Shown: positions 10,065 to 20,900, counted from the stretch's first letter. The stretch is 64,000 nt of DNA from Arthrobacter terrae (GCF_015708085.1 NZ_JADNYM010000004.1:62001-126000); one strand, 5' to 3'. Notes: a model not told the origin generated them from the sequence alone. A program made the numbers and translations.

Positions 10065-10706
10065 GTGCTGGATTTCCTTGTCGGTAGGTTCAATCAGATC
10101 CTGTTTTCCGGCTGGCAGCACTTCAGCCTGGTTGTGCAGTGCCTGATCCTGGCCACCATTTTGGCGGTGATCATTGCTGCTCTGGTTTACCGCAGCAAGG
10201 CTCTCATCTCCGCAGCCAATTCTGTGTCCGCCGTGGGCCTGACGATTCCGTCGTTTGCGCTGATCGGGCTGCTGATTGCGCCCTTTGGATTTGGCGTTCT
10301 CCCGGCCGTGATCGTGGTGGCCTTCTTCGCGACGCTCCCCATCCTGCGCAATGCCGTTGTCGGTCTTTCCGGGATTAATCCGGCCACCGTTGAGGCCGCA
10401 CGCGGCATTGGCATGAGCCGCTTTCGCACTCTGATGCAGGTCGAATTACCGATGGCGTGGCCGGTCATCCTGGCGGGTGTCCGGGTCTCAGCCCAGATGG
10501 TGATGGGTGTCGCTGCCGTTGCTGCCTATGCTCTGGGTCCAGGGCTCGGTGGCTTCATCTTTTCCGGTCTTTCCCGGCTGGGAGGCGCGAACTCACTCGA
10601 ATCTGTGGTGACCGGCGTCGTCGGCGTCATTATTCTTGCCCTCATTTTAGATCTCCTTCTGATCGGCCTCGGCCGGCTGACAATTCCGCGAGGTATCCGT
10701 GTCTGA
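10065..10706 (+). CDS. Osmoprotectant/glycine betaine ABC transporter permease 1
   Basis: Membrane permease of a quaternary-amine importer (ProW/OpuCB type), 213 residues with about five membrane helices. The cytoplasmic coupling loop (ARGIGMSRFRTLMQVELPMAWPV, residues ~110-130, shown in part as RGIGMSRFR and VELPMAWPV) contacts the ATPase. The start is GTG 10065. Its stop lies 8 bp inside the next gene, so the four genes form a tight operon. A first gene without a cognate binding protein fused to it is normal for the OpuC arrangement. Confidence 0.9.
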   Translation: MLDFLVGRFNQILFSGWQHFSLVVQCLILATILAVIIAALVYRSKALISAANSVSAVGLTIPSFALIGLLIAPFGFGVLPAVIVVAFFATLPILRNAVVGLSGINPATVEAARGIGMSRFRTLMQVELPMAWPVILAGVRVSAQMVMGVAAVAAYALGPGLGGFIFSGLSRLGGANSLESVVTGVVGVIILALILDLLLIGLGRLTIPRGIRV

Positions 10707-12051
10707 ATCCAGCAAAGCAGCTTCCAGCCCGTCAACGTCCGCGAACGGCATAACGGGTGCCAGCATCCTGCTGGACAAGGTCACCAAGCGCTATCCCGGA
10801 CAAGCCACGCCGGCCGTCGACGGACTGACGATGGAAATACCCGCCGGTAAAATGGTCATGTTTGTCGGCCCCTCCGGCTGCGGGAAAACCACGACGCTGA
10901 AGATGATCAACCGGCTGATTGAGCCTACCGAGGGAAAAATCATTCTCAACGGCGATGACGTCACCGCCATGGACGGCGACAAACTACGCCGCAAAATGGG
11001 CTACGTCATCCAGGCCGGCGGCTTGTTCCCGCATATGACGGTTGCCACCAACATTGCGATTGTGCCCAAGATGCTGGGCTGGGATAAGGCCCGCATCGCT
11101 GCCCGCGTGGACGAACTGCTCGAACTGGTATCGCTGGATCCTGGTGTCTATCGGGACCGCTTTCCCAAGGAACTCTCGGGTGGTCAGCAGCAGCGCGTCG
11201 GTGTGGCACGCGCCCTGGCCGCAGATCCGCCGGTGCTGTTGATGGACGAACCCTTTGGTGCGGTCGATCCGATCACCCGCCTGCGCCTGCAGGATGAGCT
11301 GATCAATATCCAGGCCGAACTGCAGAAGACGATTGTCTGCGTCACCCACGACTTTGACGAGGCGGTGAAGCTAGGCGACTGGATCGCGGTCTTTAATGAG
11401 GGCGCGCAGCTGGTCCAGTACGACACACCCGAGCGGATCCTGGCAGATCCGGCCGATGATTTCGTGGAAAACTTCATCGGCTCCGGTGCTGGCCTTAAAC
11501 AGCTCACGCTGACTCGTGTCAGCGAAGTCGGCCTGGCCGAAGCGATTGTGGCACACCCCGGCGACTCCGCCAGCAGTGTGATGTCCCGTGTGAATGCTGC
11601 CGGACACGGGCATGCCGTGATCGTCGACGAGCGCAGCCGGCCGATCTCGTGGCTTTCCCGGCGGCAGCTGAGCCGGTTGGACGTCATCGGTTCCACGACA
11701 GATCCGAAACTGCCCGTGGTTGGAAACCGGGCGACTCTCAATGACGCGCTGGACACCATGCTGGTCTCCAGTGCCGGGGCCGCGCTGGTGACCGGCCGCC
11801 GGGACGTTTTCGAAGGCGTCATCGATGTTAAAACCGTTATGGATGCGATCACCGCCGCCCATGAGGCGGCCGCACTGGAATCCGACGATGCCCCCGTGGG
11901 GCTGAACACCGGGACGATGCAGCGGGTTTCACAGCCGGCAGCCGACGGCGGTGCTGCCGCCGGAACCGAAGTAGACGCCGGAACCGAAGTAGACGCGGGC
12001 AACGAAGCCACCGTGATGGCGGCGGCAACCCACGAGCAGGCGGCCGAATGA
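10699..12051 (+). CDS. Betaine/osmoprotectant ABC transporter ATP-binding protein with CBS domains
   Basis: ATPase of the importer, 450 residues, OpuCA/ProV type. The ABC domain has Walker A GPSGCGKTT (about residue 57), signature [15 protein letters not shown] (about 159) and Walker B VLLMDEP. A CBS-type pair follows (about 280-390); in OpuA/OpuC homologues this region senses ionic strength. The last 60 residues are unlike the family and include a GTEVDA tandem from an 18-bp DNA repeat near 11955-11995. GTG 10699 is the start, overlapping the permease stop by 8 bp. Confidence 0.92.
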   Translation: MSESSKAASSPSTSANGITGASILLDKVTKRYPGQATPAVDGLTMEIPAGKMVMFVGPSGCGKTTTLKMINRLIEPTEGKIILNGDDVTAMDGDKLRRKMGYVIQAGGLFPHMTVATNIAIVPKMLGWDKARIAARVDELLELVSLDPGVYRDRFPKELSGGQQQRVGVARALAADPPVLLMDEPFGAVDPITRLRLQDELINIQAELQKTIVCVTHDFDEAVKLGDWIAVFNEGAQLVQYDTPERILADPADDFVENFIGSGAGLKQLTLTRVSEVGLAEAIVAHPGDSASSVMSRVNAAGHGHAVIVDERSRPISWLSRRQLSRLDVIGSTTDPKLPVVGNRATLNDALDTMLVSSAGAALVTGRRDVFEGVIDVKTVMDAITAAHEAAALESDDAPVGLNTGTMQRVSQPAADGGAAAGTEVDAGTEVDAGNEATVMAAATHEQAAE

Positions 12052-12875
12052 GCGCGGCTCTGAACGAGTCTGCGCTAACCCAATCAGAAACCGGCGATGC
12101 CGGCGACGAGGCTGCAGGACCAATAAGAACTGCCGCGTACGCCGGTGGCCTCTGGCGATCATGGCGGGGGCTGGTCTACCAGCTTGTCGGCATTGCCGCA
12201 GTCTTATTTGGCTTGATTATCTGGCTGGCAAACACCGGGCTTTCCGCCACGGAATTGACCACACTGGCCCCGGCCGCGCTGTGGGGTTACACCGTTGAGC
12301 ACCTGCAGCTGACGCTGGTTGCCGCCGTCATCGTCCTGGTGGTCGCTATTCCCCTGGGCGTCGCTCTGACCAGGAAGCGCCTGCGCTTCCTGTCTGCCCC
12401 CGTCCTGATCGTTGCCAATATCGGTCAGGCCGCCCCCGCCATTGGCCTGGTGGTGCTATTGGCCTTTTGGCTGGGCTTCGGGTTCTGGGCCGCTATTGTG
12501 TCCCTGGTGCTTTACGCGATCCTCCCTGTCCTGCGTAATACCATGGTGGGCCTGCAGCAGGTCGACCAGCGGCTCGTGGAGGCCGGTCGGGGGATGGGCA
12601 TGAGCGCCGCCGCCGTTCTGTTCAAGGTCGAGCTGCCGCTGGCCGTTCCGGTGATGCTCAGCGGCATCCGGACTGCTTTGGTGCTGCTGGTAGGCACCGC
12701 CGCCCTTGCCACGTTCATCAACGGCGGTGGGCTGGGAATACTCATCACCACGGGAGTGAACCTGAAGCTGACCAGTGTGTTGATAACCGGGTCCGTTCTA
12801 GTGGCTCTGCTGGCGCTGTTCATCGACTGGTTCGGCCGCGTTGTTGAACATCTGGCCCGACCGAAGGGACTATAG
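12048..12875 (+). CDS. Osmoprotectant/glycine betaine ABC transporter permease 2
   Basis: Second permease (OpuCD/ProW type), 275 residues, six predicted helices after a ~45-residue N-terminal cytoplasmic extension. The coupling loop reads AGRGMGMSAAAVLFKVELP. The ATG overlaps the ATPase stop (ATGA), and its TAG overlaps the next gene's GTG. Two different permeases plus one ATPase and one binding protein is the OpuC/EhuABCD-style heterodimeric layout. Confidence 0.92.
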   Translation: MSAALNESALTQSETGDAGDEAAGPIRTAAYAGGLWRSWRGLVYQLVGIAAVLFGLIIWLANTGLSATELTTLAPAALWGYTVEHLQLTLVAAVIVLVVAIPLGVALTRKRLRFLSAPVLIVANIGQAAPAIGLVVLLAFWLGFGFWAAIVSLVLYAILPVLRNTMVGLQQVDQRLVEAGRGMGMSAAAVLFKVELPLAVPVMLSGIRTALVLLVGTAALATFINGGGLGILITTGVNLKLTSVLITGSVLVALLALFIDWFGRVVEHLARPKGL

Positions 12876-13870
12876 TGTTAGGCAAATTTGGACGGCGGGC
12901 GGCCTCAATCGCCGCTTTGGCCGCTGCAGGAATTCTACTTTCGGGGTGTGGGCTACAGCCCGCGGCGGCTTATGTTCCGGCCGTCGGCGCTGGCAGCATC
13001 AGCCCGATCGATGGAGTGAATAAGGCGAAATTGACTGTCACCTCGAAGAACTTCACGGAACAGCTTATTTTGGGCAAAATCGCAGTTCTGGCAGCCAAAG
13101 CGGCCGGCTTCGACGTCACGGATCTGACCAACGTTCCCGGCAGCGTTCCTGCCCGGGAACTGCTCACCGAGGGCCAGGCGGACGTAGCCTGGGAATACAC
13201 CGGCACTGCCTGGCTCACGTACCTGGGTATGCCCCGGGGCATCCCGGACAAGACCGCGCAGTGGCAGGCCGTTCATGACGCTGATCTGAAGAACGGCATC
13301 ACCTGGGGGGACCCCGCGCCGCTGAACAATACCTACGCCATTGCCATTCGCAGTGAGGCCGCTGAAAAGCTCGGAGTCAGCAGCATCTCGGATATCGCCA
13401 GACTCCCGGTGGAGGACCGCACCTTTTGCGTGGAATCCGAATTCAACTCCCGCCCCGACGGCTTTAACCCGATGCTGGAACACTATGGACTGAAGCGAGG
13501 CACCGCCGACGGCGTCCCGGACGATAACGTCGGGGTCTACGATACCGGTGCCGTCTACAGCGCGACCGACAGCGGCGACTGTAATTTCGGGGAGGTCTTC
13601 ACGACCGATGGCCGAATCGACGCACTGGGACTGACCATCCTGAAAGACGATGGGAAGTTCTTCCCTGCCTACAACGTGGCCCCGGTGTTTTTCACTAAAA
13701 CGCTGCAGGAGTATCCACAACTGGCGGCTGTCTTTGCGCAGGTTACTCCTGAACTGACGGATGAGACGATGCGCGGGTTAAACTTCAAGGTGGATGTGCA
13801 AGGGCAGGAGCCTGCCGACGTCGCATTCACCTGGATGGAAGACAAAGGATTCATCACCGATCCGAAGTAG
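12875..13870 (+). CDS. Glycine betaine/choline-type substrate-binding lipoprotein
   Basis: Extracellular binding protein (OpuCC/ProX type, OpuAC domain), 331 residues. The signal peptide ends in lipobox LLSGCG (Cys about 26), so it should be lipid-anchored. The mature protein opens with KLTVTSKNFTEQLILGKI, typical of the compatible-solute binders, and continues to a VAWEYTGTAW motif. GTG 12875 overlaps the TAG of the second permease. Cargo is probably glycine betaine, carnitine or choline-like; the exact ligand cannot be read from sequence. Confidence 0.92.
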   Translation: MLGKFGRRAASIAALAAAGILLSGCGLQPAAAYVPAVGAGSISPIDGVNKAKLTVTSKNFTEQLILGKIAVLAAKAAGFDVTDLTNVPGSVPARELLTEGQADVAWEYTGTAWLTYLGMPRGIPDKTAQWQAVHDADLKNGITWGDPAPLNNTYAIAIRSEAAEKLGVSSISDIARLPVEDRTFCVESEFNSRPDGFNPMLEHYGLKRGTADGVPDDNVGVYDTGAVYSATDSGDCNFGEVFTTDGRIDALGLTILKDDGKFFPAYNVAPVFFTKTLQEYPQLAAVFAQVTPELTDETMRGLNFKVDVQGQEPADVAFTWMEDKGFITDPK

Positions 13871-13973
13871 TCGTGGGATCGCCGGTTCCATCGCTGCCGC
13901 TGTCAGCGACAGGATCGTGTACCCCGGCAGCTGGCTGGAATGCTCACGGATAACCACAGGAAGCAGGACCGCA

Positions 13974-14294
13974 ATGATCTTCATCGTCGTTAAATTCAGA
14001 GTCAAGCCCGATTGGACGGACCGCTGGCTGGATCTGACCCGCGGATTCACCGAGGCCACGCGGCAGGAACCGGGCAATCTCTGGTTTGACTGGTCCCGAA
14101 GCGTAGATAACCCCAACGAATTCATTCTTCTCGAGGCCTTCCTTGACGACGCCGCCGGAGAGCATGTCAACAGCGACCACTTCCGGCAGGCCATGCAGGT
14201 CATGCCCCCGGCCCTGGCGGAAACACCGCGGATCATCAGCGAAAAGATCGGCGCGGCGGGCTGGGGCCGGATGGGTGAACTTACCGTCGAATAA
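13974..14294 (+). CDS. ABM-domain monooxygenase (putative quinol monooxygenase)
   Basis: Small cytoplasmic protein of 106 residues with the antibiotic-biosynthesis-monooxygenase ferredoxin-like fold. Markers are FIVVKFRVKPDWTDRWL, the EPGNLWFDWSRS strand, and FILLEAFLDDAAGEHVNS with the conserved histidine. ATG 13974 follows AGGAAGCAGGA; the longer frame from 13794 runs over the end of the binding-protein gene and lacks family similarity. It is 103 bp after the transporter operon and may be transcribed with it. The reaction is not known. Confidence 0.85.
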   Translation: MIFIVVKFRVKPDWTDRWLDLTRGFTEATRQEPGNLWFDWSRSVDNPNEFILLEAFLDDAAGEHVNSDHFRQAMQVMPPALAETPRIISEKIGAAGWGRMGELTVE

Positions 14295-14413
14295 CGGTAC
14301 CCGTTGGGACATTGACAGTGACAATGACAGTGATATTGTCCCGGGCAGCGCCATCGTTGGACCTCCCGGGTGACGCGCGTTGGGTGAAGCCGCCGGAGCT
14401 GGAGACGAAAGGG

Positions 14414-14460
14414 CGCTAAGTGCCATTATCGGCCGGATATGGCGGCACTTAGCGACGTTT
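14414..14460. terminator. Long inverted repeat between convergent genes (bidirectional terminator)
   Basis: Perfect 11-bp arms CGCTAAGTGCC (14414-14424) and GGCACTTAGCG (14444-14454) enclose a further imperfect stem. GAAA and TTTC flank the outside, which would extend the pairing. It sits between the convergent ABM and SNF2 genes. It may equally be a dispersed intergenic palindrome. Confidence 0.65.
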
Positions 14461-14554
14461 CGATTGATACTGAAGCCGCTCGGGGAAGGCCCGCCGCTTC
14501 GCCCGGTCACAGGATGCGTTAGTCGAGTTCCGCGGAAGGCGACCGGGCCTGCGT

Positions 14555-17500
14555 CTACTCCAGCAGCCCACGGATATCGTCGGCGGTCAGCGCCGAACTG
14601 AACATGGCGTCGTCGTCCATCACGGCGTCGAAGAGCCGTGCCTTGCGCTCCTTCAGGGCCATCACCTTCTCCTCAATGGTCCCTTTGGCGATCATTCGGT
14701 AGACCATCACATTCCTGGTCTGGCCAATCCGGTGCGTCCGGTCCACGGCCTGGTTCTCCGTCGCGGGGTTCCACCACGGATCGAGCAGGAAGACGTAGTC
14801 TGCCTCGGTCAGATTCAAGCCGAAGCCACCGGCTTTAAGGCTGATGAGGAACACCGGGGCAGCGCCGTTCTTGAACCCGTTAATGACCTCCGCCCGCCGT
14901 CGCGTGGAACCGTCCAGATAACAGTAGGGGATGCCCCTCTCGTCCATCCGCTGGGCTGCCTTCTTCAAGAATGAGGTGAACTGGCTGAAGATCAGTGCCC
15001 GGTGGCCCTCGGCGAGGACATCCTCCAACTGTTCGTAGAGGGCCTCGAGTTTGGCGGACGGCACCGACGCGTACTTCGGGTCCACCAGGGATGCGTCAAG
15101 GCTGAGCATGCGCAGCAGCGTGAGGGAGCGGAAAACGATGAAGCGGTTCTTGTCCATGTCCTCGATCAGTCCCAGCAATTTCTGCCGTTCGCGCTGCAGA
15201 AACGTCTCGTAGATCTTTTTGTGCTTTGGGCCCAGCTCCACCTCGAGCACCTGCTCTTGTTTCGCCGGCAGGTCCTTGGCCACCGCGTCTTTGGTACGCC
15301 TCATCATCAGCGGCCGGATCCGGCGGCGCAGCTGAGCCAGCAGGGCTGCATCCTCGCCGCGTTCGATCGGCCGCTGGTACGTTTCGGTGAATTTACGCGG
15401 TGACGGAAACAGCCCCGGGGCCACAATGGCGAAGAGCGACCATAACTCCATCAGGTTGTTCTCCATCGGCGTGCCCGTGATCGCCAGCTTAAACGGCACC
15501 TTGAGGTCCTTGGCGTAAACGTGGACTTTCGCGGTCCGGTTCTTTACAAACTGGGCCTCGTCGAGAATCAGTCCTGCCCAGTTCTGCCCCTGGTACGCTT
15601 CAAAATCCAGCCGGAACAGGGCATAGGACGTAATAACGACGTCGGTCCCCGCAGTTGTGCGGGCAAGCGGCACGCCGCTTTTCCCTTGCGTATCGGTAAT
15701 CCCGGCGGTCTTCAGGCCCGGCGCGAACCGTGCGGCTTCCAAGAGCCAGTTGGGGACCACAGATGTGGGTGCAACGACGAGAAACGGCAACTGCGCGTCC
15801 GGCTTCGCGCCTGCCGGGCCGGACCGTGCTTGTCCGGCAGATTCCTTCGCGTGGACTATTAGTGCCAGAGCCTGCAGCGTCTTACCAAGACCCATGTCGT
15901 CGGCGAGGATACCGCCCAGCTGGTGCTGCCAGAGGAAAGCCAGCCAATTGAATCCTTCCAGCTGGTATGGACGCAAGGTGGCATGCAGACCGCGCGGCAG
16001 CGGCGTCTGTTCCACGGCGTCCAGTTCAAGGAGCCCGGTGACAGCGGTCCGCCAGCTCTGCGCCTGCTCGGTATCCTCGGCCAGGTCCTCGAAGTCGGAC
16101 CACAGCCCGGCCTGGTAACGGCTGATCCGCAGGCCGGTTTCCCATTCCTGCAGGGCGCGTGCCTCCTCGATGAGCTGATGTAGCCGGGCAAATATGGGCT
16201 GGTCCAGCGACAGATAAGAATTGTCCACCAGCAGCAGCTTGGTTTTCCCCTTCGCCAAGGCCCTGAAAATATTGTCAAAGGGAACTTTCCGGCCGCCTAT
16301 CGTCACCATCACGCCGAGATCGAACCAGTCCCGCTGATCCGTCTCAACCGTACTGATGGTCAGTTCCGGCGGGTCGGTCAGTTCGCGGTAGTCCGGACGA
16401 TCACCGAGCACGTCCACGCGAACGCCATCGAGCTTTTCAATTTTCGGCAGCGAATGCTCACTGAATTCTGCGGCGTCGATGCCCTTGAGCATGGCGTCGG
16501 CCTGGAACGCGGCGGGACGAAGGGTGGCCGTGGCCAGCTCCAACAAGGTGGTCTCGGCCTCCGCGTCCCGATAGCCTGCCGCCTGCTGTGCCGCGTGGAG
16601 AGGAAGCCTGGCGGCGTTAGGCGATTGCGGATACTCCCAGTCCCAGTGCAGCAACAATGTGTGCTCCGGCTCGTAGGCAGCGGTCAGAACCAGCACGGGC
16701 GGTTGGATTTGGGGAAATTGGACGGAATTGTCCGGGCTGCGCACACTGACCGCCTGCCGCAGCCGGGGATAGAACTCCGTCATGAACTCGTCAACGTCCG
16801 GTGCCGGGATAACGACGGCGGTACGCTGGCGCAGCAGGCTGCTCTGCTCGACTGTCAGCGCAGTGGAAACGGGGGCCAAGGTAACGGTCGCGGGGGAAAC
16901 CCGGTAGGCATACACGCCGTGATTACCGATGGTTCCTGCGTCCAGCGGAGGATACGGCTGCTCATCGATCAGCAGAACCGCGGCAAGCCGCAACGAAGAA
17001 TCCCCTTCCCCGGTTGCGTCCAGGCTGACAGCTGCGTGTTTGCCGATGCTGATGACGGCGTCCTTCTTGGTTCCCACGAGAGCAATGCCCAACCGGGCGG
17101 CGTCGTCGAACAGATTCCATAACAGCGGACTGCTGAAATCATCCAGATAGAGCCAATCGTTGTCCTGACCGAAATAGACTTGACCGTTCGCCCGGTGCAG
17201 CGGGGCGAACTGGCAGAACCAGCGGTGCTGTTCCGGATCGAGATTGAGCCTGTTCACCTGGTAACTGACCGTATTCCAGGTCAGGCTGCCCTTGACCCAA
17301 TTTCCTTTGCTGTTGAGGGTAACCGGACGGACACCAAGACGATAGGGCCCGGCGGCCGGTGCTGAAGTTCCGGCTGTGGAGGCGGCAGCGGAACCCGTAA
17401 CGGACCAGCGGTTCCGCCGCGACGGAGCGGCGGGGCGCAGCTCAAACTGCAGCCCCATCGCCGTAGCGATGTGCTGCGCGCCGGTGCTGCCAGGGCCGGG

Positions 17501-17974
17501 CCTACCGGGAGTATTCTGGCCCGGCTTGGATACCGGGCCGACCAAAGTACTGAGACTGGACTTCCAGCCGGCCAGCGGTTTGCGCTCGGCAGGCATGGCG
17601 GTCGACGCGTCCACTTCAGCGGAACTTCGGGCCGTTGTCATCTCCGCCTGCAGGCGCGTGGCATTGCTGCGCAGTAGAGTTGCTGCGACGTGTTTGCAGT
17701 CGAATGCCACCGGGCAGCTGCACGAGCTGCTTACCGGAAGGGGCCGTCCGCTGCCCTGAGCGACCAGGTCGATTCGGCAGTGATAGGGCGCAGCGGTGTT
17801 ACCTTGCACCGTTCCGGTCAGCAGTCCTTTTGTAGGGTCCCAGCCGATCCTGAGTACCGATCCGTTCCGCGCGTAAGGGCGGGCGCGGTCCAATGACGGT
17901 TCACCCACCAGCCGGATAATGTCAGCGATGTCCACCACGGGCGGCAAAATGGCCGGATTCGCGGGACTAGGCAC
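14555..17974 (-). CDS. SWIM zinc-finger SNF2-family helicase (HelZ-like)
   Basis: Large SF2 ATPase of 1139 residues, predicted to translocate on duplex DNA. N-terminal SWIM zinc site SCSCPVAFDCKH (Cys85, Cys87, Cys93, His95). The SNF2 helicase core has Walker A DDMGLGKT (about 693), DEAQ box LDEAQ (about 805), motif III ITGTPMENN, and C-terminal motifs SLKAGGFGLNLT and DRTHRIGQ. Start GTG 17974. It lies 12 bp after the nuclease/helicase fusion gene, so the two are probably co-transcribed. A close paralogue at 24.1-27.7 kb is broken. The role is likely genome maintenance or anti-phage; not resolvable from sequence. Confidence 0.93.
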   Translation of the reverse strand: MPSPANPAILPPVVDIADIIRLVGEPSLDRARPYARNGSVLRIGWDPTKGLLTGTVQGNTAAPYHCRIDLVAQGSGRPLPVSSSCSCPVAFDCKHVAATLLRSNATRLQAEMTTARSSAEVDASTAMPAERKPLAGWKSSLSTLVGPVSKPGQNTPGRPGPGSTGAQHIATAMGLQFELRPAAPSRRNRWSVTGSAAASTAGTSAPAAGPYRLGVRPVTLNSKGNWVKGSLTWNTVSYQVNRLNLDPEQHRWFCQFAPLHRANGQVYFGQDNDWLYLDDFSSPLLWNLFDDAARLGIALVGTKKDAVISIGKHAAVSLDATGEGDSSLRLAAVLLIDEQPYPPLDAGTIGNHGVYAYRVSPATVTLAPVSTALTVEQSSLLRQRTAVVIPAPDVDEFMTEFYPRLRQAVSVRSPDNSVQFPQIQPPVLVLTAAYEPEHTLLLHWDWEYPQSPNAARLPLHAAQQAAGYRDAEAETTLLELATATLRPAAFQADAMLKGIDAAEFSEHSLPKIEKLDGVRVDVLGDRPDYRELTDPPELTISTVETDQRDWFDLGVMVTIGGRKVPFDNIFRALAKGKTKLLLVDNSYLSLDQPIFARLHQLIEEARALQEWETGLRISRYQAGLWSDFEDLAEDTEQAQSWRTAVTGLLELDAVEQTPLPRGLHATLRPYQLEGFNWLAFLWQHQLGGILADDMGLGKTLQALALIVHAKESAGQARSGPAGAKPDAQLPFLVVAPTSVVPNWLLEAARFAPGLKTAGITDTQGKSGVPLARTTAGTDVVITSYALFRLDFEAYQGQNWAGLILDEAQFVKNRTAKVHVYAKDLKVPFKLAITGTPMENNLMELWSLFAIVAPGLFPSPRKFTETYQRPIERGEDAALLAQLRRRIRPLMMRRTKDAVAKDLPAKQEQVLEVELGPKHKKIYETFLQRERQKLLGLIEDMDKNRFIVFRSLTLLRMLSLDASLVDPKYASVPSAKLEALYEQLEDVLAEGHRALIFSQFTSFLKKAAQRMDERGIPYCYLDGSTRRRAEVINGFKNGAAPVFLISLKAGGFGLNLTEADYVFLLDPWWNPATENQAVDRTHRIGQTRNVMVYRMIAKGTIEEKVMALKERKARLFDAVMDDDAMFSSALTADDIRGLLE

Positions 17975-17986
17975 CTCTTAATGCTC

Positions 17987-20900
17987 TCATGTGGCAGCCT
18001 CAGGACTGCCGGTGACCCGGGTTCCATCTGAGCCCAACGCCCCGCGCCCGCAGAGGGCAATGAATCCGCCCAGTTGTGCCAGTCCCTCCGGACGGACAGG
18101 AAGATAGTTGGTCAGTTCGGGGGACCGGACCATAACGGCGCGCCACTGCCCGCGCGAGACGGCTACATTGATGCGATTTCGGGAAAGCAGGAATTCGATG
18201 CCGCGCGGAATGTCTCCGGCCGCAGAGGCAGCCATCGAAACTATCACCACGGGTGCTTCCTGTCCCTGGAATTTGTCCACTGTGCCCACTCGTACCCGTT
18301 CCAGGCCGGCTTTGCCTAGTTCCCGTGCGATGAGCTGGACCTGGGCGTTGTAGGCGGCGACTACCAGAATGTCTTCCTGGCCCAGCGGCCGCCGCACGGG
18401 CGAATGCTTCGGGTCCAGCCAGGCAAGACCAAGATGGGCATGAGCCTGCCGGACCACCTCGGCCGCTTCTTCTGCGGAAGACGTGGCATTGCCACTGTGC
18501 CGGACGAAAACGCAGGCCACGCCCGGAGGAACGCCCGTGAGGTGGCGCAGTGACGCCGATGGCGCAGAACGCAGCCGGCCATCGTAGGAAAAATCGGAGA
18601 CTGCCGCGCACAAATCGGGGTGCATGCGCCACGATGTGGACAGGAAGTAGCCCAGTTCCGCCGGCAGTGTGTGCACGCCGCGCGATAACCAGCCGAGCGC
18701 GGATTCATCCACCGGTTCGGGATGCTTGCCCTGCGTTACCTGCGGCAGCTGCTGGGGATCGCCCAGCAACAGGAGCCTCGGCGCAACCCGTGAAACGGCC
18801 ATCGTATTGGCCAGGGAAAATTGCCCGGCTTCATCGATGACCAGCAGGTCCAGCGAGCCCGCCGCGACCTTCGAACCCGTCATGGTCCAAGCGGTCCCGC
18901 CAACCAGGCACCCACCCGGACCGGCAAGCAGACGTTCGACGGCGTCGTCGGACCGGCCGGTCCAAGGCACCTCGGTACTCGTTCCACTTGTTTTTTTGGC
19001 TACCCGGTCTGCGGGCACGCCGGCGCTGCAGACCGCCGCACGGAGGAGGTTTTCGACGACGGCATGGGATTGCGCAACGACGCCTACCTTCCAGCCGCGG
19101 GCCACCAGATTGGCAATGACATGGGACCCTACGTGGGTCTTACCCGTGCCGGGAGGGCCCTGGACCGCCAGATAGGAGTGGTCCAGATCCGCAACAGCGG
19201 CCGTGATGGCGTCCGCATAAGCTTCCGGACCTTCCGCGACGGCGGGTAATACGGTCAGGGTTTTTAAGCGCGGTGACCGGCGCTGCAGTAGATCCAGGGC
19301 CGGGTCTTCGGGAAGCAGGAATAAGGACGCACCGACCTTGGCAGCGAGGGCGGCAAGGGCAGTCTTCTGCCCATTGGTGCTGATTGGGCGGTCCGGCGTC
19401 AGGGCAAAAGGCAGCTGCCGGTGACTATCGGCACCCTTGAGCAGCTTCTCCCGCACCAGCAGGACATCTTTCTCTGCCTCCCGGGTTACCGCCAGCACTT
19501 CGGTGGCGAACCAGCCCATCCGGACGTTCGTCCCGCCATTGGTTTGCTGAAGAGCCTCCGGAAACGGGGTCTCGTACATGCGGAAGAAGATTTTCCCGGG
19601 AGAGTATAGCGACCCATCGGCCAAATGCCCGGTCAGCCGGAGGGTCCGGACGGCGTTGCTCCGCGGGGTGGGTTTGCCCCAATCCTCGACGACCTCGGCC
19701 CGTTCCACAGTGAACACGTCCCGGTGCTGCTCCCAAGCGGCCAGCGGTTGGTTGAGGCGGTCAAAGTGTCCCCACCAGAATTGCTTCTCTTCCCGCCGGT
19801 GGTATCCCACGGCCGCTGCCACCATCGCGACGGCCTGATCCTGCGGGCTCAGCGGTTCCTGGACGGGTAGACCGGCAAGGTAAGCAAGGAGTTTGGTTTC
19901 CTCGGGTAAGGGCTCATACGGCGACATGGCTGATGCCACCACGGCCCCGGTGCCGCCGCCGTCGCCCAAGTCCGCCGGTGTGCTGGCGGGTGGGATTTCG
20001 TGCGCTGCCGCCACAGTCAGCAACCAGTCCCGCAACCGTAGGGTGGACAGGCAGTCGTACTCGTTGTAATCGCGGATCCCGGCAAGGATCCGGGCTGCGA
20101 CGGCCGCATCCGGGGCGTCTGCTGCGCCTGCTGCGCCTGCTGCGCCTGCTGCGCCTGCCGCAGCTACGGAGTCACTGACGTACGCTGCGTCTCTGGCGTC
20201 GCAGTATTCCGCGTAGGCCACTACCGATGCGCCGGCATCCGTGACGTCTCCGCTGCGGAGGTTGGATCCCATATAAAGGGGTTCAAGTTTCTTGATGCTG
20301 TAGGAATCTGCGGATATCCGCAGGCTGTGCCGCACCGTCTCATAGAGGTCCACCAGGACCCCCTCGCGCAGGAGGGCATCCACGGCGTCTTCACCCGCAA
20401 GGTGGGTCAGGGATAGATGGCGCAATGCCGTCTTTTCATACGGCGCATAGTGGTAGATCCGCATGCCGGGGTGGGCTTTTCGCCGTTCCGCGACGTAGCT
20501 GAGGAAGTCCAGGAAGGCGTGCTTTTCTTCGGTCCGATTATGCGCCCAGAATGGGCGGAAAACCGGCTTTCTATCCGGTGACATCGGGGTCTCCAGGACG
20601 CCGAAAAGATACTCCAGCCCCCATGTGCTGGTTGCTGCGTCCTGCCAGAGCGGATCGCCCTCGAAGTCAAAAAAGATGTCGCCGCTGTCCGGACGCGGCA
20701 ACCTGCCCAACGTGTTGTTCGCCAGGACCCGGTAGCTGATGTCCCGGGGAAGTCCTTCCTTGTCCGAGTAGCTGACCACGCCGTCCGGTACTGCTGTGCC
20801 GGTCTGAAACTGCGCCTGCTCGCGAAGTCTCGCCACAGTCGGGCTCAAAGCCGGCAACCGATCAGCCGGGATAGCAGCCAGCTGATCGATAGTGCTGATC

